Below, piece by piece: positions 51,409 through 59,476 of a stretch of 64,000 nt of DNA. The notes below the pieces were generated by a model that did not search any database, was not told the DNA's origin, and was given only the letters and a program-made list of their open reading frames with translations. The DNA is from JAAYYF01 sp040255585 (GTDB lineage Bacteria > Deinococcota > Deinococci > Deinococcales > Trueperaceae). The stretch covers positions 20,349-84,348 of the forward strand of contig JBDZVI010000005.1 in the NCBI GenBank assembly GCA_040255585.1, read 5' to 3'. Position 1 is the first letter of the stretch; each line of letters starts with the position of its first letter. The position numbers were made by a program, and so were the translations under genes.

Positions 51409-52532
51409 TCGATGGCGATCGGAGTCCTGCTGCCCACGAAAGCCCGTAGCACTCCGTCCAACCGCTCGAGCCCCGTCGGGGTGGCCCGCAAGCGCCCTTC
51501 GACCCGCTCGAGCAAGGCGTGCCGTGTCACGTCGTGCAACCACGTCGGCGCGACCGTGGCGAGCGTCGCGCCCACCCTACGCTCCAGCGCCTCGACGTCG
51601 ACGCCCTCGCGCGTGCGCAGGCCCGTCATGAGGCGCTCCAGGAGGTAGTCGTCCGCGCTCAGCGTCTCGACTTCGGGCGGTTCTCCGGCCAGCCACGCCT
51701 TGATCGTCGGGTTCTTGTAGCGGACGCCGAACGGGCCGCCTACCGGCAGGTACGCGCTGGCGGTCGGCCCGATGCCCAGGTACGGCTCGCCGCGCCAGTA
51801 CGTGAGGTTGTGTAGCGACTCCTCGCCCGGAGCGGCGAAGTTGCTCACCTCGTAGCGCCGCAGGCCGTACTCGGCCAGGACCTGGCCGGCCAGCTCGAAC
51901 GCGTCCGCGTCCGCCTCCGGGTCGACCCTCACGCCGCGGCGCGCGAACGGCGTGCCCGGCTCCACGGTCAGGCTGTAGACGCTGACGTGGCGCGCTCCCA
52001 GGTCGGCCACGCGCCGCAGGTCGCTCTCGACGTCCTGACCAGGCACCGCCATGATGACGTCGACGTTCACGCGGAAACCCTCCGCGAGGGCGAGCCGCGC
52101 GGCGGCAAGCCCGGCCGCGGCGTCGTGGACGCGGCCGAGGAAGCGCAGCGTGGCGTCGTCAGCGGACTGCAGGCCGATGGAGAGGCGTGTGACGCCGAGC
52201 GCGTCGAACGTCGTCAGGCGCCCCTCGTCGAACGTGAGGGGGTCGGCCTCGAGGGTCGTCTCGGCCCGGCCGGTCGCCTCGCCCCAGCCGTCGCGCAAGG
52301 CCGCGAAGACGCGCGTCAGCTCGGCGTCCGTCAGGTGCGACGGCGTGCCGCCACCCAGGTAGACGGTGGCGGGGCTCCCCGGGAAGGCGGCCGAGACCGC
52401 CGCGGCTTCGGCCTCGAGGCGCGCGACGTAACGCGCCACCAGCCCCTCGTTGCGCAGCATCTTGTGGAAGTCGCAGTACGGGCAGATGCTCGGACAGAAC
52501 GGGACGTGCACGTAGAGGGCCGGCGTAACCAC
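51396..52532 (-). CDS. HemW-like radical SAM protein
   Basis: A 378-residue radical SAM protein. The iron-sulfur motif is CPSICPYCDF (CxxxCxxC followed by xF) near residues 12-21, as in HemW. True oxygen-independent coproporphyrinogen oxidase HemN has an additional Cys here. VYLGGGTPSHL and LSIGLQSADDATLRFLGR are family motifs, and the C-terminal HemN-type domain (NLTYWRGEPYLGIGPTASAY) is present. Probably a heme chaperone rather than an oxidase. GTG start with TAGCCT 6 nt upstream. It overlaps the tail of the glutamate dehydrogenase gene by 13 nt. Confidence 0.9.
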   Translation of the reverse strand: MVTPALYVHVPFCPSICPYCDFHKMLRNEGLVARYVARLEAEAAAVSAAFPGSPATVYLGGGTPSHLTDAELTRVFAALRDGWGEATGRAETTLEADPLTFDEGRLTTFDALGVTRLSIGLQSADDATLRFLGRVHDAAAGLAAARLALAEGFRVNVDVIMAVPGQDVESDLRRVADLGARHVSVYSLTVEPGTPFARRGVRVDPEADADAFELAGQVLAEYGLRRYEVSNFAAPGEESLHNLTYWRGEPYLGIGPTASAYLPVGGPFGVRYKNPTIKAWLAGEPPEVETLSADDYLLERLMTGLRTREGVDVEALERRVGATLATVAPTWLHDVTRHALLERVEGRLRATPTGLERLDGVLRAFVGSRTPIAIDQGP

Positions 52533-52538
52533 GTGCCA

Positions 52539-52544
52539 AGGCTA
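52539..52544 (-). promoter_or_regulatory. -10 element (TAGCCT) of hemW-like gene
   Basis: TAGCCT 6 nt before GTG 52532. Confidence 0.6.
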
Positions 52545-52598
52545 CGTCACGCGGCGTGCGCGCCGGGCCGCATGCGCTCCAACGCGTGCGCTCCAAAG

Positions 52599-52633
52599 AG
52601 TGTGGGCGGCGCGATCGTCGCGCCGCCCACACT
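52599..52633 (-). terminator. Strong intrinsic terminator after the sugar-binding protein gene
   Basis: A perfect 16-bp stem (52599-52614 with 52618-52633) around 3 nt; TCTTT follows on the minus strand. Confidence 0.85.
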
Positions 52634-52664
52634 GATGCCGAGCCGCCGAAGGGCGGGACCCGAC

Positions 52665-54014
52665 TCAGTTCGTCGGAAGCTGGGAGAGTTGGTCGTCGAG
52701 GATCAGGTTCGCCTCGCCGTTGAGGAGCTGGAGGGTGCTGGCGACGTCGTCGCCGTCGGTGATATCCGCCATCGCGGAGTTGATGCGCTCACGCACCGGG
52801 TCGTAGCCGGGCACGTTGGGCTCGGCGATGCCGTACGGCAGGAGTTCGAACGCCGTCTTGAAGGGCGGCAGCGAGTCAAAGAACTCGCCGAGGCCGGCGG
52901 CCACGCTCTGGCGGACGGGGAAGTACTGGCTGGCGATGGCCCACTCGGTCTGGGCTTCCGTGTCCGTGTAGTACTTGAGGAACAGCCACGACGCGAGGGT
53001 GGACTCGGCGCTGTGCCCGGAGGGCAGGCTCACGCTGGCGCCGTAGACGTTCATGACGGGCTCGGCCGTGGTGTGCGGGATGGCGGCGACGCTCCAGTCG
53101 AAGTGGGCGCCGGAATCGACGGCCGTCTGGTAGAACGGCAGGCCCGAGCTGGAGGAGACGGCGAAGAGCAGGCGGCCGTTGCCGAAGTCGGTCTGGTCGC
53201 CGTACGCCTCGCTCACCATCGTGGCGCACCCCTTGGCGAACAGGCCCTGGATCCAGGTCATGGCCTGGACGGCGGCGTCGGAGTCGAGCGTGTAGCGGTT
53301 CTCGGCCGCGTCGTACACGTTGCCACCGAAGGCGAACGTGAAGGAAGCGAAGCGGCTGGCGTCGATGGAGAGCTCGAAGCCGAACGGCGTGCCGGAGGCG
53401 GTGGCGCCGGAGAACGCGGTCTGGGAGGCGGCGCACGCGGCGGCCTCGAACTGCTCTGGGGTGGTGGGCGGGCCGTCGAAGTCGATCAGGCCGGCGCTCT
53501 TGAGTTCCTTGAGCCAGTCGGCGTTGTAGTACAGCACTTCCATGGAACGGTTCGGGGCGATGCCGAGGCGTTGGCCGCCGAAGCTCGGGAAGATGTCGGA
53601 GTTCCAGAAGCCGGGGAAGAAGTCGGCCTGGTCCTCGGCCGAGATGCCCCACTTGGCGGAGTCGACGAGCGGGTTCATGTCGACGAGGCCGTCGACGAGC
53701 TGGTACGTGGCGGCCTGGTTCTGATAGGCGACGACGATGTTGGGCGTGTCCGACGTGCCGAGGAGCGCCACCATCTTCTGATAGATGTCGTTGTAGCCGC
53801 CCTGGTACTCGGCGACGACGGTGATGCCGTACGGGTTCGTGGCGTTGAACTGCGCGACGATCTCCTGGAGGGCTGTCTCGCGCTCCCGGGTGTGCTGGTG
53901 CCAGAACGTTACGGTCTGGCCGCTGGGGTCGACGTTGTCCCAATCCTGCGCGAACGCGGGGACCGCCAACGCCAGGGCCAACACGGCACCGAGCAACGGT
54001 GTGATCCTCTTCAT
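52665..54014 (-). CDS. ABC transporter sugar-binding protein
   Basis: A 449-residue extracellular solute-binding protein family 1 member. The signal peptide (1-22, KRITPLLGAVLALALAVPAFA) has no lipobox Cys, so it is secreted rather than a lipoprotein. The mature start QTVTFWHQHTRERETALQEIVAQF and GGQRLGIAPNRSMEVLYYNADWLK fit MalE/UgpB-like binding proteins. It likely binds an oligosaccharide or glycerol-3-phosphate. ATG has AAAGGAG upstream and its own promoter. The two permease genes lie directly upstream in the same direction. Confidence 0.92.
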   Translation of the reverse strand: MKRITPLLGAVLALALAVPAFAQDWDNVDPSGQTVTFWHQHTRERETALQEIVAQFNATNPYGITVVAEYQGGYNDIYQKMVALLGTSDTPNIVVAYQNQAATYQLVDGLVDMNPLVDSAKWGISAEDQADFFPGFWNSDIFPSFGGQRLGIAPNRSMEVLYYNADWLKELKSAGLIDFDGPPTTPEQFEAAACAASQTAFSGATASGTPFGFELSIDASRFASFTFAFGGNVYDAAENRYTLDSDAAVQAMTWIQGLFAKGCATMVSEAYGDQTDFGNGRLLFAVSSSSGLPFYQTAVDSGAHFDWSVAAIPHTTAEPVMNVYGASVSLPSGHSAESTLASWLFLKYYTDTEAQTEWAIASQYFPVRQSVAAGLGEFFDSLPPFKTAFELLPYGIAEPNVPGYDPVRERINSAMADITDGDDVASTLQLLNGEANLILDDQLSQLPTN

Positions 54015-54058
54015 GACCGACTCCTTTCGAGTAGGGCGTCTCACCCTAGTTACGCCTA

Positions 54059-54087
54059 AGCGTAGCGCGCTGACAGCGCCGAGTCAC
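54059..54087 (-). promoter_or_regulatory. Promoter with operator-like palindrome before the sugar-binding protein gene
   Basis: -10 TACGCT (54059-54064) and -35 GTGACT (54082-54087) are 17 bp apart. The 13-bp inverted repeat GCGCTGACAGCGC (54067-54079) lies exactly between them, in repressor position. Confidence 0.55.
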
Positions 54088-54119
54088 CCTATAGGGGCAA
54101 CGTCATGGTCACGTAAGCT

Positions 54120-55070
54120 TCACCCTTTCAGGCCCGAGGTCGCTATGCCCTCGGTGAACTGCCTCTGGGTGAAGAAGTAGACGATGAGGACCGGGATGAC
54201 GGTGATGACGGTCCCTGCCATGAGGAGCTGCGTCTCCGGCCCGGCCTCGGAGATGAAGGTGTAGAGGCCGACCCCGAGCGGGCGCCACTTCGGCGTGGTG
54301 GTGACGAGCAGCGGCCACAGGAACTCGTTCCAGCTCGAGACGAACGTGAGGAGCGTCGCCGTCATCATGACGGGCTTGCTCATGGGGATGACGACGGACG
54401 TCAGGAAGCGCAGATGACCAGCCCCGTCGATCCGGGCGGCGTCGTAGAGCTCGCCGGGGATGCCGACGAAGAACTGCCTGAGCAGGAAGATGGTGAAGGC
54501 GGTCGCCATGAACGGCACGGTCAGCGCTGGCAGGGTGTTCAACCACGACCCCCACGGGAGGATCTGGCCCCTCACGAGGAGCAGGTTGGGGATGAACGTG
54601 ACGGTGCCCGGGATCATCAGCGTGGCCAGCAACACCGTGAAGATGAGCTCGCGCCCCGGGAAGCGGATGCGCGCGAACGCGTAGGCGGCCAGCGTGCACG
54701 TGACCAGCACGCCTACTATCACCAGGGCCGTGATGATGACGCTGTTGCGGAAGTAGAGGGCGAAGTTCGCCTCGCTCCACGCGACCTCGTAGTTGGCCCA
54801 CTGGGGCGAGGCGGGGAGGAGCACGCGGTTGATGGTCTCGCCGAGCGTCATCAGCGACGTGGAGACCATGTAGAAGAACGGGGTCACGCTGATGACGGCC
54901 CCGACGATGAGCAGGAAGTAGATGGGTATGTGAGCCAGCTCGAAATGGTAGGGCTGCCTCAGGTTGCTCGGGCGCACCACGCGCTCCACGCCACCGATCA
55001 CCTGGGTGGTCGCGACCACCTGGGCGGTCGGCGCCGCCTCGCCCTTGCCACGTGCCCTCGGCTCAGCCAC
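54120..55070 (-). CDS. ABC sugar permease, MalG type
   Basis: A 316-residue inner-membrane permease with six helices. The EAA loop reads ELYDAARIDGAGHLRFLTSVVIPMSKP, which docks the ATPase, and ILPWGSWLNTLPALTVPF fits the MalG group. The N-terminal 45 residues are hydrophilic. GTG start, overlapping the stop of the upstream MalF-type gene by 8 nt (GTG at 55068-55070, upstream stop at 55063-55065), so the two are translationally coupled. No ATPase gene is nearby; a shared MsiK-like ATPase elsewhere is likely. Confidence 0.92.
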   Translation of the reverse strand: MAEPRARGKGEAAPTAQVVATTQVIGGVERVVRPSNLRQPYHFELAHIPIYFLLIVGAVISVTPFFYMVSTSLMTLGETINRVLLPASPQWANYEVAWSEANFALYFRNSVIITALVIVGVLVTCTLAAYAFARIRFPGRELIFTVLLATLMIPGTVTFIPNLLLVRGQILPWGSWLNTLPALTVPFMATAFTIFLLRQFFVGIPGELYDAARIDGAGHLRFLTSVVIPMSKPVMMTATLLTFVSSWNEFLWPLLVTTTPKWRPLGVGLYTFISEAGPETQLLMAGTVITVIPVLIVYFFTQRQFTEGIATSGLKG

Positions 55071-56250
55071 CCAGGGCCCTCCTGCCGAACATGCGGTTCT
55101 GCAGCAGGGTCAGCAGCAGGATGATCACGAACAGGATCACCGACTGGGCCGCCGCCAGGCTGAAGTTGTTGTTCTTGTAGAACGTGTCGAAGATGACGAT
55201 GCTGGCCGTGTCGACGGCGTCCCGGGTGGCCCGCTCCCGCATGACGTAGATGTGCGTGAAGGCTTGGAACGTGCCGATGAAGCCGAGCACCGTCAGGTAG
55301 AAGGTGACGGGGGAGAGGAGCGGCACGGTGATGAACCGGAACTGCTGCGCGCGGTTCGCGCCGTCGATGGCCGCGGCGTCGTAGAGCTCCTTCGAGATGC
55401 CGCCGAGGCCGGCGAGGAAGATGACGGCGTTGTACCCGACGAAGGTCCAGATGCCGAAGATGATGATCGTGATGAGCGCCAGCGAGGGGCCCGCCCAGAA
55501 GCCGCTCCAATCGGCGTTGGGGAAGAGGTTGCCGAAGATGAGCTGGGTGACGGGCTTCGTCTCGAACAGCCAGCGCTGCGGCGCGATGCCGAGCCAGTCG
55601 AGGATCTGATTGGCCAGCCGCTCCTCGCGCGGGCTGAACAGGCTGCGGAAGATCGCCGCGCCAGCCACCGCGGGCGTGACGTACGGCAGGAAGTAGAGCA
55701 TGCGGAAGAACTCCTGGCCGCGTATGCGCTGGAACAGGAGGGTGGCGAGCACGAGGGCGAGGGCTATCTGGATGGGCACGGAGCCGAAGCCGTAGTACAC
55801 CGTGCGCTGGAGACCCTTCAGGTACACCTTGCTGCCCGCGTCCATCATGAGGCGCCAGCCGAGGGCCATGAACACGCCGGCTCCGAGCAGCACGAGAGCC
55901 CCCACGATCCTTGCCGCCTGCGGCGCCCTGGCCCTGTCGCCCTTGAACGCGTCCGTCCAGAGCCAGTGGGCCACGATGATGAGCACGATCCCGCCGAAGA
56001 ACGCGAGCGCGCCCCACCAGTCGCCAAGCGTGGCCTCGTAGTTGCGCAGCCCGACGAAGTCGCCCTGGCGGATGCGCCAGTTGTACAGGCTCATGTAGAC
56101 GGAGTAGCCGATCGGGAAGAGCCCGAAGACGGCGATGAGCAAGGTGGCGGGGAGGATGAAGAGATAGGCCGTCAGCCAATCGAGCCGATCCTGGCGTGAC
56201 GAACGCCGTCGGACGGGGCGCTGGGCTGGGCCGGCCGCCACGAGCTTCAC
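55063..56250 (-). CDS. ABC sugar permease, MalF type, with an extra helix pair
   Basis: A 395-residue permease. The first helix (about 25-50, FILPATLLIAVFGLFPIGYS) is followed by two added hydrophobic segments (about 81-103 and 112-135) separated by a basic loop, and then by the six-helix core with EAA motif ELYDAAAIDGANRAQQFRFITVPLLSP. The added pair is absent from ordinary MalF homologues. GTG start with TATAGT 6 nt upstream makes this the first gene of the importer unit. Divergent from the TrmN-like gene. Confidence 0.9.
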   Translation of the reverse strand: MKLVAAGPAQRPVRRRSSRQDRLDWLTAYLFILPATLLIAVFGLFPIGYSVYMSLYNWRIRQGDFVGLRNYEATLGDWWGALAFFGGIVLIIVAHWLWTDAFKGDRARAPQAARIVGALVLLGAGVFMALGWRLMMDAGSKVYLKGLQRTVYYGFGSVPIQIALALVLATLLFQRIRGQEFFRMLYFLPYVTPAVAGAAIFRSLFSPREERLANQILDWLGIAPQRWLFETKPVTQLIFGNLFPNADWSGFWAGPSLALITIIIFGIWTFVGYNAVIFLAGLGGISKELYDAAAIDGANRAQQFRFITVPLLSPVTFYLTVLGFIGTFQAFTHIYVMRERATRDAVDTASIVIFDTFYKNNNFSLAAAQSVILFVIILLLTLLQNRMFGRRALGG

Positions 56251-56256
56251 GCTGTA

Positions 56257-56262
56257 ACTATA
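56257..56262 (-). promoter_or_regulatory. -10 element (TATAGT) of the MalF-type gene
   Basis: TATAGT 6 nt before GTG 56250. Confidence 0.65.
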
Positions 56263-56299
56263 GCCGAGACTCCACGCTCGGGTCGCCCGGCGGCCCTGC

Positions 56300-56305
56300 T
56301 AGCAT
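56300..56305 (+). promoter_or_regulatory. -10 element (TAGCAT) of TrmN-like gene
   Basis: TAGCAT 6 nt before GTG 56312. Confidence 0.6.
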
Positions 56306-56311
56306 GTGTGG

Positions 56312-57346
56312 GTGCCGGTATCTCGCTACTTCGTCGAAGTGCCGGCTGGCAGCGAGGTCGTCGCGCGGGCCGAGCTCCAACGCCTCGGCGCCAGACGTCT
56401 GGCCGAGTTCCCAGGAGGGTTCCGCCTTGTGCAGGACGCGGACCTGCCCAAGGCGTTGCGCGCCAGGACCGTCAGCGCCGCGTACCTCTCCATCACCTTC
56501 CCCGTGCCGCGCCCCAAGGCTCTCCTCGGCGACGCGAACTTCCGGGCGTTGGTCGCCGCCGTCAAGGGCGTCGCGGCGCGCGGCGGGTACGACGGACTGC
56601 GGCTTTCCGCCGCCGGGGCCGACTCGCCGACCCTGACGCGCCTCGCGAAGGACTTGGCCGCCGCCGCCGGCCTACCGTGGCTGCAGGAAGACGGCGAGCT
56701 GCTCGTGCGCCTGCGACCCGACCCGTCCGGCAACGGCTGGGAGGCCCTCGTCAGGTTGACGCCGCGGCCGAGCTCGACACGGGCCTGGCGCGTCTGCAAC
56801 AGGCCAGGCGGGCTCAACGCCGCCGTGGCCGCCGTCATGAACGAACTGACTGGCACGCAGGCGCAGGACCGTTACCTCAACATGATGTGCGGCTCGGGCA
56901 CCCTGCTCATAGAAAGGGCGCTGCGAGCCCCGGCACGCGTTCTGGTCGGCTTCGACATCGACCGCGAGGCCGTGGCCTGTTCCGAAGCGAACGCCGCGGC
57001 CGCGCGCGTCGCCAAGCGGTGCGAGCTCCTCGCCGGCGACCTTACGGACCAGCGGTTCCTCGAGGAGCTCGGGGCGAGGGGCCGGTTCGACGTCTTCACC
57101 GCCGACGTGCCTTGGGGCGACGCCGTCGGCGCGCATGCCGCCAACCGGGCCCTCTACCCGAAGGTGTTCGCAGCCGCGGCGGCGCTGGCCGAACCAGGCG
57201 CCGCGCTCTGCGTCCTGAGCCATGAGCTGAAGCTCCTGCGCGGGGTGGTCCGAGACCAGCCGTGGTGGCGCGTCGAGCGCGAGTTGCAGGTGGCTCACGG
57301 CGGTCACCACCCGCTGGTCCTGCTCCTCTCGCGCGTGCCGGAGTAA
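56312..57346 (+). CDS. TrmN/Trm14-like tRNA guanine-N2 methyltransferase
   Basis: A 344-residue RNA methyltransferase. The N-terminal half is THUMP-like (VPAGSEVVARAELQRLGARRL at 9-29). The C-terminal Rossmann fold has SAM motif NMMCGSGTLLIERAL, VGFDIDREAV and the catalytic TADVPWGD, a DPPWG-like motif of N2-guanine methyltransferases. This matches Thermus TrmN, which makes m2G6 in tRNA. GTG 56312 is chosen because TAGCAT lies 6 nt upstream. 41 nt separate it from the next gene, which has its own promoter. Confidence 0.87.
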   Translation: MPVSRYFVEVPAGSEVVARAELQRLGARRLAEFPGGFRLVQDADLPKALRARTVSAAYLSITFPVPRPKALLGDANFRALVAAVKGVAARGGYDGLRLSAAGADSPTLTRLAKDLAAAAGLPWLQEDGELLVRLRPDPSGNGWEALVRLTPRPSSTRAWRVCNRPGGLNAAVAAVMNELTGTQAQDRYLNMMCGSGTLLIERALRAPARVLVGFDIDREAVACSEANAAAARVAKRCELLAGDLTDQRFLEELGARGRFDVFTADVPWGDAVGAHAANRALYPKVFAAAAALAEPGAALCVLSHELKLLRGVVRDQPWWRVERELQVAHGGHHPLVLLLSRVPE

Positions 57347-57373
57347 CGTCCTGGGCGGTAAGAAGAGCCGTGC

Positions 57374-57379
57374 TAAACT
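57374..57379 (+). promoter_or_regulatory. -10 element (TAAACT) of second LytM gene
   Basis: TAAACT 8 nt before ATG 57388. Confidence 0.6.
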
Positions 57380-57387
57380 TCGCCTCC

Positions 57388-58173
57388 ATGAGCGTGAAGC
57401 GCTTGGTCCCATCGTCGCTGCGCGGCGTCAGGCCGGGCTGGTACGTTCTGTTCGCCATCGCCGTCTACGCGCTAGTGGTCACCGTACTGCTCGTTGCCGG
57501 GCGCCCGCCTGCCGCCGGGGTAGCCGGCCATGCCGGCGCCACCGTTAGCGCCGCCACGGCCGGCGCCGGCGGCGCCTCCGGCGCTACTGCGACAGCCGGC
57601 CTCGCTTCCGGGCTCTGGTTCCCCATCCCCGGAGCGCGGCTGCCCGCGCAGGACGACCACCTTCCCGGGGCGGCGCGCGCGTACCGTCACGGCGTGAGCC
57701 AGGGCTTCGATTTCTTCGATCAGGACGCCGGGGTCCCCGTCGTCGCCGGCACGCCGGTCGTCGCCGCCCAGGCCGGCCAGGTCGTGCGGGCCGACGTCGC
57801 CTACACGGAGATAGACCCGCGCGCTTGGGAGGTCCTGATGGCCGACGTCGCGGAGCGCGGCGCCGACGAGGGCCAGCTCGACCAGTTGCGGGGCAGGCAG
57901 GTCTGGCTGCGCCTGTCCGACGGTACGGTGCTCCGCTACGGTCACCTCCAGGCGGTGCGCGACGGTATCCGGACGGGCGTGAACGTCTACCGCGGCCAGG
58001 TCATCGGTTTCGTCGGCAACTCCGGCACGGACGTCGCGGTGGCCGGCCGGACGGATCAGGCGCGCCTGCGCTTCGAGGTGTGGCCGGGGGCGGGGACCGA
58101 CGAGTTCTTCGGCGCCGGCCTGGACGCTGAGGCTGTTCGCATAGCGGCGGCCTCGTTGTTCGTCGGACCATGA
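57388..58173 (+). CDS. Membrane-anchored M23/LytM protein with altered zinc site
   Basis: A 261-residue protein with an N-terminal membrane helix (about 20-40, VLFAIAVYALVVTVLLVAG), an Ala/Gly-rich linker (41-72) and a LytM-type domain (about 75-255). At the active site the HxGxD motif reads SQGFD (His lost, Asp kept), the middle His is kept (LRYGHLQ) and the final HxH reads RLR. Two zinc ligands are gone, so hydrolysis is unlikely. A regulator of a hydrolase, or a scaffold, is more plausible. It overlaps the next gene by 4 nt (ATGA). Confidence 0.8.
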   Translation: MSVKRLVPSSLRGVRPGWYVLFAIAVYALVVTVLLVAGRPPAAGVAGHAGATVSAATAGAGGASGATATAGLASGLWFPIPGARLPAQDDHLPGAARAYRHGVSQGFDFFDQDAGVPVVAGTPVVAAQAGQVVRADVAYTEIDPRAWEVLMADVAERGADEGQLDQLRGRQVWLRLSDGTVLRYGHLQAVRDGIRTGVNVYRGQVIGFVGNSGTDVAVAGRTDQARLRFEVWPGAGTDEFFGAGLDAEAVRIAAASLFVGP

Positions 58174-59453
58174 TGGGCCAGGAGGTCGAGCGAGCGGTGC
58201 AGCCCGAACAGCGAGCCAAAGCCAAGCACGAGCGGACGGCGCTCGAGACCGTATGGCAGAACGTCTGGGTGCGGGCGGTGAGCTACATCGTGCTCACCGT
58301 CGTCCTCGTCCTCGTGCTGTGGCGCCTCAGACACGGTTACGCCTTCGCGTTGCAGGTCGGCCTCATCGGCTTCATGATCGCCTACATCCTCAACCCTGTC
58401 GTGGACTGGTTGACGCGACTGCGGTTGAGGAGGAACCTCGCGGTCATCGTGACCTACGCGCTGCTCCTGCTCGTGATGGCCTTCGGGTCCGTCATCATCA
58501 GCCAGGTCGTCATGGAACTGGGCCGGTTCGTCCAGCTGGTGCCCACGGCTATCGAGAGGCTCACGCAGTGGACGGGGCAGTTCCAGGAGTGGCTGGTGAG
58601 CATCTCCGATCGCCTGCCATCCTTCCTGAGCGACCGTCTGGGCGTGTCGGACGACAGCGGGGCGATCAGCATCCAGGTGAGGGAGCAGGTGGCCTCGTTC
58701 TTCCAGCAGCTCGTCGACGGTCTGCGCAGCCTCCTCGAGTCCCTCGTCACCGGCGGCCCCGGCTTCCTCCTCACCGGCGCGACGGCCGTCATCTCGACGA
58801 CCTTCCAGGTCTTCCTCGTCTTCCTCGCCGGCGCCTACTTCCTCTACGACTTCCCGCGCTTCATCGCGAACTTCCGGCGCTTCGTGCCCGTGCGCTACCG
58901 CGAGCTGGCGAGCGACATCGGCGCCAAGGCCGACCTGGCCGTCGGAGGCTACCTTCGCGGTCAGTTGCTCATCACGATGCTGCTCGGCGTGATGATCTGG
59001 GCGGGCCTGAGCCTGATCGGCATCCCGCTGGCCACCGCTATCGGCTTCCTGGCCGCCGTCTTCAACCTCGTGCCGTACCTCGGCCCGATCCTCGGCGTGA
59101 CGCCGGCCATCCTGCTCGGCTTCACCGTCAGCCCCCTGGCCGCGGTGCTGGCGGCGGTCGTCTTCTTGGTGGCCAACCAGCTCGAGGCGCACGTGCTCTC
59201 TCCCCTCATCCTCTCGAGGAACACGAACCTGCACCCCGTCACGGTGATGCTGGCCATCATGGCCGGCATCGGGCTCATGGGTCTCCTCGGGGCGCTGCTC
59301 GCCGTGCCTACGGTCGCCCTCATCAAGGTCCTCGCCGACGACTACCTGCTAACGCGCCCGGCGTTCGCGAGCGGGCCACCGGTCGGCGACGCACCCGAGC
59401 CGAAGGCGACGAAGGGGCGCAAGGCCCCGCCGAATCGCCGGCGGAAGCGCTGA
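58170..59453 (+). CDS. AI-2E family (PerM/YhhT-type) transporter
   Basis: A 427-residue membrane protein of the AI-2 exporter family. It has eight predicted helices, the middle soluble region (about 120-200) seen in PerM-like proteins, and family motifs GAYFLYDFPRFI, LGVMIWAGLSLIGIPLATAIGFL, FNLVPYLGPILGVTPAI and NLHPVTVMLAIMAG. Substrates vary in the family and are unknown here. The C-terminal 40 residues are basic and probably disordered. Coupled to the LytM gene by a 4-nt overlap, so it may serve the envelope. Confidence 0.92.
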   Translation: MMGQEVERAVQPEQRAKAKHERTALETVWQNVWVRAVSYIVLTVVLVLVLWRLRHGYAFALQVGLIGFMIAYILNPVVDWLTRLRLRRNLAVIVTYALLLLVMAFGSVIISQVVMELGRFVQLVPTAIERLTQWTGQFQEWLVSISDRLPSFLSDRLGVSDDSGAISIQVREQVASFFQQLVDGLRSLLESLVTGGPGFLLTGATAVISTTFQVFLVFLAGAYFLYDFPRFIANFRRFVPVRYRELASDIGAKADLAVGGYLRGQLLITMLLGVMIWAGLSLIGIPLATAIGFLAAVFNLVPYLGPILGVTPAILLGFTVSPLAAVLAAVVFLVANQLEAHVLSPLILSRNTNLHPVTVMLAIMAGIGLMGLLGALLAVPTVALIKVLADDYLLTRPAFASGPPVGDAPEPKATKGRKAPPNRRRKR

Positions 59454-59476
59454 GAGCGCCAGGAGCTCGGCGGCGC

